Origin: Oscillospiraceae bacterium
GTDB taxonomy: Bacteria; Bacillota; Clostridia; Oscillospirales; Oscillospiraceae
Direction of reading: 5' to 3'
Length of the DNA: 64,000 bases
NCBI GenBank assembly: GCA_022793685.1
Contig: JAAWDI010000046.1
Span: 1-64,000 of the forward strand
The notes under the pieces were generated by a model. That model was not told the DNA's origin, made no database searches, and saw only the letters and a list, made by a program, of their open reading frames with translations. Of this stretch, positions 1 to 8,830 are shown one piece after another; the first letter of the stretch is position 1, and every line of letters starts with the position of its first letter. Both the position numbers and the translations under genes were made by a program.

Positions 1-2
1 CC

Positions 3-1352
3 ATCACCTTCCTGGATACCCCCGGCCACGCAGCATTTACCGCCATGCGGGCCAGAGTAGCCCAAGTTACCGAAATTGCGGTGCTGGTGGTTGACGCCGA
101 TGACGGAATAAAGCCCAAGACCGTCGAGGCCATCAACCACGCCATGGACGCCGGCGTTTCCATATTCGTTGCCATCAACAAGATGGATAAGCCGGAGGCC
201 AACCCCGACCGCATCAAGCAGCAGCTCACCGAATACGAGCTGGTGCCGGAGGAGTGGGGCGGCGAGACCATCATCTGTCCCATCTCCGCCAAGACGGGCG
301 ACGGCATTGACAACCTGCTGCAAATGGTGGTTCTGACCGCTGAGATGCAGGAGCTGAAGGCCAATCCCAACCGCACCGCCCACGGCGCTGTTATCGAGGC
401 CCGTCTGGACAAGGGCCGCGGCCCCGTGGCTACCCTGCTGGTGCAGAACGGCACACTGAAGCAGGGCGACGTCATCATTGCGGGCACCGCTGTGGGCCGC
501 GTCCGCGCCATGACGGACGCCAGCGGCAAAAAGCTGATGGAGGCCGGCCCTTCTGTGCCGGTGGAAATCATCGGCATGAGCGAGGTGCCCGGCGCGGGCG
601 ACGACTTCCACGCCGTGGCTGACGAGCGCATGGCCCGCGAGCTGGTGGAACAGCGCAAGCACGAGCAGAAAGCTGCCGCCGCAGGCCCCCAGAACCAGAA
701 AATCAGCTTGGAAGACCTGTTCTCCCAAATTCAGCAGGGCGAGCTGAAAGACCTGAACCTCATTGTCAAGGCCGACGTACAGGGCTCTGCCGAGGCGGTC
801 AAGGCCAGCCTGGAGAAGCTCACCAACGAGGAGGTGCGGGTGCGCGTCATCCACTGCGCCGTGGGCGCCATCAACGAAAGCGACGTGATGCTGGCCGCCA
901 CCTCCAACGCCATCATCGTGGGCTTTAACGTCCGTCCGGACAACAACGCCAAGGACAGCGCCGAGCGCAACAACGTGGATATGCGGATGTACCGCGTTAT
1001 TTACGACGCCATCGACGAAATCGAAACCGCTATGAAGGGTATGCTTGCTCCCAAGTTCCGTGAGGTTGCCCTCGGCACCGTGGAGGTGCGTCAGGTCTAC
1101 AAAATCACCAATGTGGGTATTGTGGCCGGCTGCTATGTCACCGACGGAAAGGTCACCCGCAACGCGCAGGTTCGCTTGGTGCGGGACGGCATTGTCGTCC
1201 ACGAGGGCGTTATGTCCTCCCTCCAGCGCTTCAAGGACAGCGTGAAGGAGGTCGCACAGGGCTATGAGTGCGGCATCACCATCGAAAAGTACAGCGACAT
1301 CAAGGAAGGCGACGTTATCGAGGCCTTTATGATGGAGCAAATCGAGGTATAA
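3..1352 (+). CDS. infB: Translation initiation factor IF-2, 5' truncated by window edge
   Basis: Frame is open from base 3 ([20 protein letters not shown]3 DTPGH motif; [12 protein letters not shown]); full IF-2 C-terminal domains follow. Confidence 0.97.
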   Translation: MTFLDTPGHAAFTAMRARVAQVTEIAVLVVDADDGIKPKTVEAINHAMDAGVSIFVAINKMDKPEANPDRIKQQLTEYELVPEEWGGETIICPISAKTGDGIDNLLQMVVLTAEMQELKANPNRTAHGAVIEARLDKGRGPVATLLVQNGTLKQGDVIIAGTAVGRVRAMTDASGKKLMEAGPSVPVEIIGMSEVPGAGDDFHAVADERMARELVEQRKHEQKAAAAGPQNQKISLEDLFSQIQQGELKDLNLIVKADVQGSAEAVKASLEKLTNEEVRVRVIHCAVGAINESDVMLAATSNAIIVGFNVRPDNNAKDSAERNNVDMRMYRVIYDAIDEIETAMKGMLAPKFREVALGTVEVRQVYKITNVGIVAGCYVTDGKVTRNAQVRLVRDGIVVHEGVMSSLQRFKDSVKEVAQGYECGITIEKYSDIKEGDVIEAFMMEQIEV

Positions 1353-1358
1353 GCCAAC

Positions 1359-1388
1359 GGGGCGGGCGTATTCGCCCGCCCCCTTTTT
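1359..1388 (+). terminator. Rho-independent terminator after infB
   Basis: GGGGCGGGCG-TATT-CGCCCGCCCC followed by CTTTTT, directly after the infB stop. Confidence 0.85.
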
Positions 1389-1650
1389 ACAGGCGGGACA
1401 GGGCAAGCCCCACGGACAGCCCGCAGGCAAAGGACGCCTCCGCGTCCAGCTCATAGGCAAGCTCCAGCTCGTCCCACAAAATAGCAAGACGTTCGGCAAC
1501 CTGTTGAGGCCACTCCTCTTTCAGCTTGGCATAGGCCCGCTCGGCACACCGGAAGCTCTCTTTTTTCTGGCGGAACGCCTCCGGGTCATACTGGTCTTGC
1601 AGGTAGTTTTCGCGGGCATACCGATATAGAATTCTCACTAATTGATACAC
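1387..1650 (-). CDS. Small hypothetical protein (resembles DUF6809-type small Firmicutes proteins)
   Basis: 87-aa ORF MYQLVRILYRYARENYLQDQ..., divergent from the XRE gene; family assignment from memory only. Confidence 0.6.
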   Translation of the reverse strand: MYQLVRILYRYARENYLQDQYDPEAFRQKKESFRCAERAYAKLKEEWPQQVAERLAILWDELELAYELDAEASFACGLSVGLALSRL

Positions 1651-1684
1651 TGTTATCCCTCCAAAAGAGTAATTTGTTTGAATG

Positions 1685-1726
1685 AATTAGATTTAATCTA
1701 ATTTCATTATATTAGTTTATATCTAA
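1685..1726. promoter_or_regulatory. Two similar palindromic operator-like sites between divergent small gene and XRE gene
   Basis: TTAGATTTAATCTAA (1687-1701, within AATTAGATTTAATCTAATT) and TTAGTTTATATCTAA (1712-1726); 12/15 identical, 25 bp centre to centre. Confidence 0.65.
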
Positions 1727-1746
1727 CTCGTCAAGAGGGGATTGAT

Positions 1747-1965
1747 ATGTTTCAAAGAAAAGTATTTGGCGGCCGTCTGCGGGAATTGCGCAGGGCAAAG
1801 CACGAAACCCAAGACCATCTTGCAACCCTGCTTGGTGTGACCGTCACTCAAATCAGCGACTTGGAAAACGGAAAGACCACAACCACATTTGAAAAACTTG
1901 TCGCCATCTGCGAATACTACAACGTGTCCGCAGATTATCTGCTCGGCCTGACGGACGAGCCTTAA
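1747..1965 (+). CDS. XRE-family HTH transcriptional regulator
   Basis: 72 aa; HTH_3 pattern GRLRELRRAKHETQDHLATLLGVTVTQISDLENGKTTTTFEKLVAICEYYNVSADYLLGL. Confidence 0.9.
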   Translation: MFQRKVFGGRLRELRRAKHETQDHLATLLGVTVTQISDLENGKTTTTFEKLVAICEYYNVSADYLLGLTDEP

Positions 1966-1979
1966 CGAAAGGAGCCGCT

Positions 1980-2324
1980 ATGGCAAGCAACCGAATCGGA
2001 CGTATCAACGAGGAGATACAGCGGGAGCTTTCCTCCCTCATCCGCACGGTGAAGGACCCGCGGGTCACCGGCATGATTTCCATCACCGCGGTGGACACCA
2101 CCCCCGACCTGCGTTATGCCAAGGTCTTTGTCAGTATGCTGGACAAGACCGACGTGCAGGAGGTGGTCAAGGGCCTCAAGTCTGCCGCCGGATACCTGCG
2201 CCGCCAGTTGGGTCAGGCGCTTCAGCTTCGCTATACGCCGGAACTGACCTTCGTTCCGGACAACTCCATCGAAGAGGGCGCGCACATTTTGAAGCTCCTG
2301 AACGATTTGGAGAAGAGCGAGTAA
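1980..2324 (+). CDS. rbfA: Ribosome-binding factor A
   Basis: MASNRIGRINEEIQRELSSLIRTVKDPRV...; RBS AAAGGAG; downstream of infB. Confidence 0.95.
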   Translation: MASNRIGRINEEIQRELSSLIRTVKDPRVTGMISITAVDTTPDLRYAKVFVSMLDKTDVQEVVKGLKSAAGYLRRQLGQALQLRYTPELTFVPDNSIEEGAHILKLLNDLEKSE

Positions 2325-2341
2325 CACAAGGGAGGCATTCC

Positions 2342-3286
2342 ATGACCATCGAAGAAACGGCGGCGCTGCTGCTGTCCAAGGATAACATTCTCATTCTCAC
2401 CCACGCCCGCCCGGACGGGGACACCATCGGTTGCGCCGCCGCCCTGTGCGCCGCTCTGCGGAAAAAGGGCAAAACCGCTTTCGCCCTGCCCAACAACGGC
2501 GCTACCGAAACCTACCGCGGCTATCTGGCGCCCTATGAAGCGCCTGCGGACTTCCAGCCTTCCTTTGTGGTATCGGTGGACGTGGCCGCGTTGCAGCTAT
2601 TCCCCAAGGAGGCGCTGCCTTACAAGGATTCCATCGGCCTTGCCATCGACCACCATCCCTCTTACGGCGGCTTTGCCAAGGAGAGCTGTGTCCAGCCCCA
2701 CCGGGCAGCCTGCGGGGAAATCATCTATGAACTGTGCTGCACCATGGGCGTGCTGGACGAGGAAATTGCCCTGCCGCTTTATGTGGCGGTGTCCACCGAC
2801 ACCGGCTGTTTTGTGTATAGCAACACCACGCCGCACACCCACCGGGTGGCCGCCGACCTGTTGGCCGTGGGCGGCTTTGCTCCGGCAGTGAACAAAAAGC
2901 TGTTCCGCACCAAATCCTTCGCCCGTATCAAGCTGGAGGGTCTGATGGCGGAAACGATGCAGTTCTATGACGGCGGCGCCATCGTCTTTGCGCCCGTCAA
3001 GCTGTCCATGCTGGCGGAGGCACAGGCAAACGATGCGGACGCGGAGGACTTGTCCGCGTTTACCAGTCAAATTGCAGGCGCTCACGTCACCGCCACCCTT
3101 CGGGAAACGGAGGAGGGCAACTGCAAAATCTCTCTGCGCACCGATGAAACGCTGAACGCCACCAAGGTGTGCGCCCTTCTGGGCGGCGGCGGCCACGCGG
3201 CTGCCTCCGGGGCGCTGTATCATGGCAGCGTGGAGGAGGCTATGCAGGCGCTGCTGGCCGCAATCCGGCAGGTGCAGCATGGCTAA
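2342..3286 (+). CDS. nrnA: Bifunctional oligoribonuclease/PAP phosphatase-like DHH/DHHA1 protein
   Basis: LTHARPDGDTIGCA, DHHPSYGG, GGGGHAAASG motifs; between rbfA and truB as usual. Confidence 0.93.
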   Translation: MTIEETAALLLSKDNILILTHARPDGDTIGCAAALCAALRKKGKTAFALPNNGATETYRGYLAPYEAPADFQPSFVVSVDVAALQLFPKEALPYKDSIGLAIDHHPSYGGFAKESCVQPHRAACGEIIYELCCTMGVLDEEIALPLYVAVSTDTGCFVYSNTTPHTHRVAADLLAVGGFAPAVNKKLFRTKSFARIKLEGLMAETMQFYDGGAIVFAPVKLSMLAEAQANDADAEDLSAFTSQIAGAHVTATLRETEEGNCKISLRTDETLNATKVCALLGGGGHAAASGALYHGSVEEAMQALLAAIRQVQHG

Positions 3287-4145
3287 TGGCATCTTGATTG
3301 TGGACAAGCCAGAGGGCTGGACTTCTCAGGACGTGTGCGCCAAGCTCCGCGGCGTGCTGGGGGAACGGCGCATCGGCCATGGCGGCACATTAGACCCCAT
3401 GGCCACCGGCGTTCTGCCCGTTTTTGTGGGCCGTGCCACCCGCGCCGTGGAATATGCCGCCGAGGGCGACAAGGAATACATTGCCGAGCTTTTGCTTGGA
3501 CAAATTACCGACACCCAGGACGTGACTGGGAACACCACGGAAACCCGCCCTGTAACAGCGTCAAAAGCCGACCTTCAAGCCGTACTGACCCGCTTCACCG
3601 GCCCTATTCAGCAGGTTCCCCCCATGTACTCCGCCATCAAGGTGGGCGGCAAAAAGCTGTATGAGCTGGCCCGAAAGGGGAAAGAGGTGGAACGCAAGCC
3701 CCGGCCTGTCACCATTCACTCCTTGGAGCTGCTGGAACAGACCGGACAAGACCGCTATCGTCTGCGGGTGGCGTGCTCCAAGGGCACCTATGTGCGCACC
3801 CTGTGCCACGACATCGGTATGGCGCTGGGCTGCGGAGGCACGATGGCGGCTCTGCGGCGCACAAAGGCGGCCTCCTTCACCTTGGCCGACGCAACTCCCC
3901 TTCAGCAGATTGTGGACGGTCCGGAGAGGGAAGCGCTTCTCCTGCCTGTGGATACTTGCTTCTCCCAATATCCCGCCGTCACGGTGGATGGAAAGGCTCT
4001 GCGCCTTGCCCGAAACGGCAACCCCTTTCCCTATGAAACCGCCGAAGGCAGTTATCGGGTCTACGGCCCTGACGGTACATTTCTATTGTTGGGCCGGTGC
4101 TCTCATGGAACAATGTCCACTGTAAAAAGCTTTTTTGAGGTGTAA
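3279..4145 (+). CDS. truB: tRNA pseudouridine(55) synthase
   Basis: MANGILIVDKPEGWTSQDV...GHGGTLDPMATGVLPV catalytic motif; start trimmed from the 3222 ORF; overlaps nrnA. Confidence 0.95.
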   Translation: MANGILIVDKPEGWTSQDVCAKLRGVLGERRIGHGGTLDPMATGVLPVFVGRATRAVEYAAEGDKEYIAELLLGQITDTQDVTGNTTETRPVTASKADLQAVLTRFTGPIQQVPPMYSAIKVGGKKLYELARKGKEVERKPRPVTIHSLELLEQTGQDRYRLRVACSKGTYVRTLCHDIGMALGCGGTMAALRRTKAASFTLADATPLQQIVDGPEREALLLPVDTCFSQYPAVTVDGKALRLARNGNPFPYETAEGSYRVYGPDGTFLLLGRCSHGTMSTVKSFFEV

Positions 4146-4150
4146 CGCCT

Positions 4151-5059
4151 GTGAAACAGAGAAAACGTGTGATTGCCCTTGGTTTCTTTGACGGAGTACA
4201 TTTAGGCCATGCCGCCCTGCTCAAGACCGTTGTGCAGCGGGCGGCAGAGCGGAACGCCAGCCCTGCCGCCGTCACCTTTGACACCCATCCCGACCAGCTT
4301 ATTCTGGGCCAGAGCGTTCCCCTCCTCACCTCACCGGAGGAGCGGACAGAGCTGATGGGCCGCCTGTACGGCGTCCATGACATTATCGTCGTCCCCTTTG
4401 ACCAGCACATGATGCATATGCCGTGGGAGGTATTCCTCACCGACTTTCTGGTTCAGGAGTGCGGCGCCGTCCATCTGGTGGCGGGACACGACTTCTGCTT
4501 TGGCTACCGGGGCGAGGGCACGCCGGAGCGGCTCAAAGCCAAGTGCGCGGAATTGGGGCTGGGCTGTGACATTATCCCCGCCGTGACCATGGAGGGCATT
4601 ACCGTTTCCTCCACCTACATCCGCACCCTGATTGCACAAGGTGAGATGGAACGGGCCGCCGCGTTCCTCGGCCACCCTTATACCGTCATAGGACAGGTGC
4701 GCCATGGCAAGCAGCTCGGACGCAAGCTGGGCTTCCCCACCATCAATTTGATTTTGCAGGAGGGCGTCATCGTTCCGGCCTTTGGCGTGTACGCCACGCT
4801 GGTCACCCTGCCGAACGGCGAGCGGCGCATGGCGGTGACCAACGTGGGGGTGCGGCCCACCACCGACGGTGAAAACACCTCCGTCACAGTGGAGGGTTAT
4901 ATTCTCGACTACTCCGGAGACCTCTACGGCCAGAGCGTGCAGATGGAATTTTACCGTCATCTGCGCCCGGAGCGCAAATTTGAGAGCGTGGAGGAGCTAA
5001 CCGCTATGGTGCTCCACAACGCGGACGAAACGCGGGCCTACTTCGCCCCAAAAACCTGA
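4151..5059 (+). CDS. ribF: Bifunctional riboflavin kinase/FAD synthetase
   Basis: GFFDGVHLGHAALL, HDFCFGYRGEG, GRKLGFPTINL motifs. Confidence 0.95.
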   Translation: MKQRKRVIALGFFDGVHLGHAALLKTVVQRAAERNASPAAVTFDTHPDQLILGQSVPLLTSPEERTELMGRLYGVHDIIVVPFDQHMMHMPWEVFLTDFLVQECGAVHLVAGHDFCFGYRGEGTPERLKAKCAELGLGCDIIPAVTMEGITVSSTYIRTLIAQGEMERAAAFLGHPYTVIGQVRHGKQLGRKLGFPTINLILQEGVIVPAFGVYATLVTLPNGERRMAVTNVGVRPTTDGENTSVTVEGYILDYSGDLYGQSVQMEFYRHLRPERKFESVEELTAMVLHNADETRAYFAPKT

Positions 5060-5094
5060 GCAGGAGCCGTGCGGCAGCCGCCGCACGGCTTTTT

Positions 5095-5619
5095 CTATCC
5101 TCCGAAGAACAGGCGTACCGCAAAAGCAGAGGCGGCAAACCCCGCCAAATCCGCGCACAGGGCGGCGGGGATGGCGTAACGGGTTTTGCGCACGCCGATA
5201 GCGCCGAAGTAAACCGCAATGGTGTAAAATGTCGTTTCGGTAGAGCCGAGCATCACCGCCGCCGTGCGGCCAATGGCGGAGTCCACGCCGTAGGTGGTAA
5301 TCAGCTCTGCGCCCACCCCCAGCGCTGCCGAACCGGACACCGGCCTCACCAGCATCAGGGCCACCGTTTCCGCCGGAATACCCACAGCAGTGAGCACCGG
5401 CGACAGTGCGCTGGCCGCCAGTTCCAGCGCCCCGGAGGCCCGCAGCATATAAACCGCCGTCAGCAGGCCCACCAGGGCCGGAATGACGCGCACCGTGGTG
5501 GCAAGCCCCTCCTTGCCGCCTGTCACCAGCGAATCGTACACGTCCACCCGCCGAAGCATCCCATAAACGGCCACCGCGGCAATAATCAGCGGCACCATCA
5601 TATTGAACAGCAGACTCAT
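5095..5619 (-). CDS. spmB: Spore maturation protein B
   Basis: MSLLFNMMVPLIIAAVAVYGMLRRVDVYDSLVTGGKEGL...; adjacent to spmA; start overlaps the spmA stop. Confidence 0.9.
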   Translation of the reverse strand: MSLLFNMMVPLIIAAVAVYGMLRRVDVYDSLVTGGKEGLATTVRVIPALVGLLTAVYMLRASGALELAASALSPVLTAVGIPAETVALMLVRPVSGSAALGVGAELITTYGVDSAIGRTAAVMLGSTETTFYTIAVYFGAIGVRKTRYAIPAALCADLAGFAASAFAVRLFFGG

Positions 5620-6206
5620 GCGCGGTTCCTCCACAGCCTGCCAAAGCATTTCGCCGCCGTGATACCGACTGCCACCGAAATAATGGAGGCCAACCACACC
5701 GCCGGCAGGATGTCAAAGGGTGTGGTACACCCCGCTGCCGCCCGAATGCCCGCCACCGTGGTTGGGATAAGCTGAATGGACGCTGTATTGCAAACCACCA
5801 GCATACACATGGCGTCGCTGGCAATTCCTTTGCGTCGGCCTCGCTCGTGCATTTGCTTGGCTGCCTCGATGCCCAACGGCGTGGCTGCGTTCCCAAGCCC
5901 CAGCAGGTTTGCCGAAACGTTGGCTGAAATGGATTCCATCACCTTTTCATCCCGACGGAACTCCGGGTACAACCGCCCTAACAGGGGCTTCAGCGCCCGC
6001 GAAAGCTTTTCCGCCAATCCGGAACGGCGCATCACCTCCATAACCCCCATCCACAGGCAGAGGGTTCCCGCCATTGCAATCGAAAGCTGGATTGCAGCCC
6101 CTGCTCCTTCCAGTGCCGCCGTCGCCACTGCCTCCCCGTTTCCCGTCAGGAGGCCGCACACCACGGACACCACGACCATTCCCGTCCAAATCACCGCCAT
6201 TGCCAT
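5616..6206 (-). CDS. spmA: Spore maturation protein A
   Basis: MAMAVIWTGMVVVSVVCGLLTGNGEAV...NVSANLLGLGNAATPLGIEAAKQM typical SpmA. Confidence 0.92.
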   Translation of the reverse strand: MAMAVIWTGMVVVSVVCGLLTGNGEAVATAALEGAGAAIQLSIAMAGTLCLWMGVMEVMRRSGLAEKLSRALKPLLGRLYPEFRRDEKVMESISANVSANLLGLGNAATPLGIEAAKQMHERGRRKGIASDAMCMLVVCNTASIQLIPTTVAGIRAAAGCTTPFDILPAVWLASIISVAVGITAAKCFGRLWRNRA

Positions 6207-6428
6207 ATTCCTGTCCTCCTTTCTTTCATTCCTTACTTATACGAGCACAGGCGCTTGAACATGACCGCGCATCCGCAAATTTCATTCCTTTTATGTTATT
6301 TTCTTCCAATTTACTAAATATTCTTATTTTTTCCAGCTAAAATTCCAAAAAGCGTTGACATTCCTGCACTTCCATTGTAAGATGCACTTAACATAATACC
6401 TGACGGCAACCGAAAGGAGAAGGAAAAG

Positions 6429-6671
6429 ATGAAATCTACCGGTATTGTACGCAAGGTGGATGAGTTGGGACGCATCGTGCTGCCCATCGAGCTGCGCCGC
6501 ACCCTCGACATTGCGGAACGTGATGCCTTGGAAATCTACGTGGACGGGCCTTCTATCGTCCTGAAGAAGTATCAGCCCGCCTGCATCTTCTGCGACGACG
6601 CCAAGGACATCATCAACTACCGCGGCAAGAATATTTGCCGCAACTGCGTCAAGGCCCTGCTGGAGAAATAA
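6429..6671 (+). CDS. abrB: AbrB/SpoVT-type transition-state regulator
   Basis: MKSTGIVRKVDELGRIVLPIELRRTLDI swapped-hairpin domain plus CxxC...CxxC tail; upstream TTGACA-N17-TAAGAT promoter. Confidence 0.92.
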   Translation: MKSTGIVRKVDELGRIVLPIELRRTLDIAERDALEIYVDGPSIVLKKYQPACIFCDDAKDIINYRGKNICRNCVKALLEK

Positions 6672-6683
6672 TTCTGAAAGTAG

Positions 6684-6718
6684 GAAAAGCGGCCCCTGCC
6701 GAGCAGGGGCCGCTTTTC
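6684..6718. terminator. Rho-independent (possibly bidirectional) terminator
   Basis: GAAAAGCGGCCCCTGC-CGA-GCAGGGGCCGCTTTTC after abrB. Confidence 0.85.
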
Positions 6719-6770
6719 ATTTTCTTCTTCCAAATTTTCGCACATTAATTTCCATTAAATTACCCATTTT

Positions 6771-7619
6771 TTAACTATTTCTTCCTAAATCAAGCATAAA
6801 ATGATATAATTCGTTTTTAGAAAGTTCCAATTCCTTTGCCGCCTGTTTTATGGCGTCCCTTAAAGACATGCCGTCCTTTTGCAGCTCTTCCACACGGCAA
6901 GCGCCGTCTTCCACGGTGGGGCTGTCCTCCGTTTGCGGACAGGCGCCTTCCACCACCAAAACATACTCCCCCCGCGGCTCAAGGTCTCCTTCTGTGTAAT
7001 CGGCAACCGCTTCCCCCAAAGTTGTGCGGCGAACCTCCTCATGCAGCTTGGTCAGCTCCCGGCACAGCGCAATGCGGCGGTCTGCGCCAAAGGCTGCGCG
7101 CAGGTCGTTCAGCGTATCGGTCAGCTTATGGGGCGCCTCATAAAATATCATGGTACGCACTTCATTCTTCAGCTGGGCCAGCTGCGCCCGGCGGTTTTTC
7201 TTGTTGGTGGGCAGGAAACCCTCAAAGGTAAAACGGACGGTGGGCAGACCGGACAGGGTCAGCGCAACAATGAGTGCGCACGGGCCCGGCAGGGACTCCA
7301 CCAAAATCCCCCGCTCCACACACAGACGCACCAGCTCCTCGCCGGGGTCACTGATGGCGGGGGTGCCTGCGTCGGTCACCAGCGCGCAGCTTTCGCCTGC
7401 CAGCAGCCGCTCCACAATCGCCGCTGCGGAACGCTCCCCGCTGTGGCGGTGGTAGCTCGCCAGCGGCTTGCGCAGCCCCAGATGGTTCAAGACCTTCAGG
7501 GTAACCCGCGTATCCTCCGCCGCGATGAAGTCAACCTTTTGAAGGGTCTCCGCGCTCCGTGGGGATATATCCCCCAGATTTCCGATGGGGGTCGGCACCA
7601 AATACAGCGTTCCCGTCAT
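6771..7619 (-). CDS. rsmI: 16S rRNA (cytidine(1402)-2'-O)-methyltransferase
   Basis: MTGTLYLVPTPIGNLGDISPRS...EDTRVTLKVLNHL; LVTDAGTPAISDPG. Confidence 0.95.
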   Translation of the reverse strand: MTGTLYLVPTPIGNLGDISPRSAETLQKVDFIAAEDTRVTLKVLNHLGLRKPLASYHRHSGERSAAAIVERLLAGESCALVTDAGTPAISDPGEELVRLCVERGILVESLPGPCALIVALTLSGLPTVRFTFEGFLPTNKKNRRAQLAQLKNEVRTMIFYEAPHKLTDTLNDLRAAFGADRRIALCRELTKLHEEVRRTTLGEAVADYTEGDLEPRGEYVLVVEGACPQTEDSPTVEDGACRVEELQKDGMSLRDAIKQAAKELELSKNELYHFMLDLGRNS

Positions 7620-8233
7620 ACTCCATCACCCTCTACAATCAGCCCGCCTGGGCGGGCGTTCTTGACCGCCTCCACCAACAATAGCGGCGGGCGCAGTTTT
7701 AGTCGTTTTGGCTCTAAATTGGCATTGCGGAGCGCACACAGCACATCGGTCAGCCGGTCTGTCCGGTGACAGAGGGCAAATCTCCCGCCATTTTGAAGCA
7801 GCCGTCCCGCGGCGGCGGCAAAGTCCTCCAGCGAGGCGGATTCCTCCATCCGCGCATTGCCGCCGGAACGGCCCCCTCCTTTGGGAAAATAGGGCGGGTT
7901 ACACAGTACCAGCTGAAAGCGCCCCGCCTCCGGCAAGCCTTCGCCCGTCCTGACGTTGCCCAACACTGCCTGTCCTGCCAGACCGTTTTCCCGCAAATTC
8001 TCTCCCGTCAAGCGGACGGCGGCTTCCAGCGTGTCCACGCCTATCAGGGTAAGCCCCATGGCCCGGCGGGCGGCCAATACCAAAAGAGCGCCGCTGCCGC
8101 AGCCCAAGTCGCACACCTGCCAGCCACCCCTCACCGTGGCGAAAGCGCCCAAAGCCAGCGCGTCCCCCGTCAGGGGAAACACGTCCTCTTCCAGCCGAAG
8201 GGTGTATGGCTCCAGCGACTCCCACCTGCTCAT
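7616..8233 (-). CDS. tRNA1(Val) (adenine(37)-N6)-methyltransferase-like SAM-dependent methyltransferase
   Basis: CDLGCGSGALLVLAARR and NPPYFPKGGG (NPPY) motifs; next to rsmI. Confidence 0.85.
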   Translation of the reverse strand: MSRWESLEPYTLRLEEDVFPLTGDALALGAFATVRGGWQVCDLGCGSGALLVLAARRAMGLTLIGVDTLEAAVRLTGENLRENGLAGQAVLGNVRTGEGLPEAGRFQLVLCNPPYFPKGGGRSGGNARMEESASLEDFAAAAGRLLQNGGRFALCHRTDRLTDVLCALRNANLEPKRLKLRPPLLLVEAVKNARPGGLIVEGDGV

Positions 8234-8757
8234 GATTCAGGCCTCTGAAAGTGCGCCAGCGGGTCAGGCCGCGTCCATAAGACGGCTTGACCGGCGGCGC
8301 GGGTGGCCTTCATGTCAATGAGGCGCTGGTTGGTGCTGCCCCGAAAAAGCGCGCCGTAGGACTTGAGGATTTCCAGAAAAGGCCCGTCCACCAGTACGTC
8401 GGTCTCACGGAGAAGGGCGTCCCAATCGGGGCGGCCCGCCGCCGCCAGTTCTTCATAGCGGTAACCGGTGTATGTCCACACATTCAGCCCCTGTTGATGC
8501 GCAAAGGCCGCCAGCGCCCCGCAGGCTTCCGCCTGCTGGAATGGCTCGCCTCCCGATAGGGTAAGCCCTTCCACCAGCGGATTGGCCGTCAGAAGGGCTT
8601 GCAGCACCTCCACAGGGCGTTCTGTACCACCGGCAGGGTCGTGGGTTTCAGGATTGTGGCAGCCGGGGCAACGGTGGGGGCAGCCTTGGACAAATACGGT
8701 CAGCCGCAGGCCTGGGCCGTCCACAATGGAGTCCGTCACCACATTCGCAATACGCAT
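8230..8757 (-). CDS. nrdG: Anaerobic ribonucleoside-triphosphate reductase activating protein
   Basis: DSIVDGPGLRLTVFVQGCPHRCPGCHNPET radical SAM motif; downstream of nrdD. Confidence 0.95.
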   Translation of the reverse strand: MRIANVVTDSIVDGPGLRLTVFVQGCPHRCPGCHNPETHDPAGGTERPVEVLQALLTANPLVEGLTLSGGEPFQQAEACGALAAFAHQQGLNVWTYTGYRYEELAAAGRPDWDALLRETDVLVDGPFLEILKSYGALFRGSTNQRLIDMKATRAAGQAVLWTRPDPLAHFQRPES

Positions 8758-8830
8758 ACCGTCACCTCATAAAAAACGGGCAGGCGCAGCGGCCCGCCCG
8801 TTTTGTTCTGTTTCCCAAAAAATTTCTGCT

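Noticed and set aside
5001-5896. 299-aa minus-strand ORF 4997-5896 overlapping ribF end, spmB and spmA
   Set aside because: Gly/Arg-rich out-of-frame translation; spmA and spmB explain the region.
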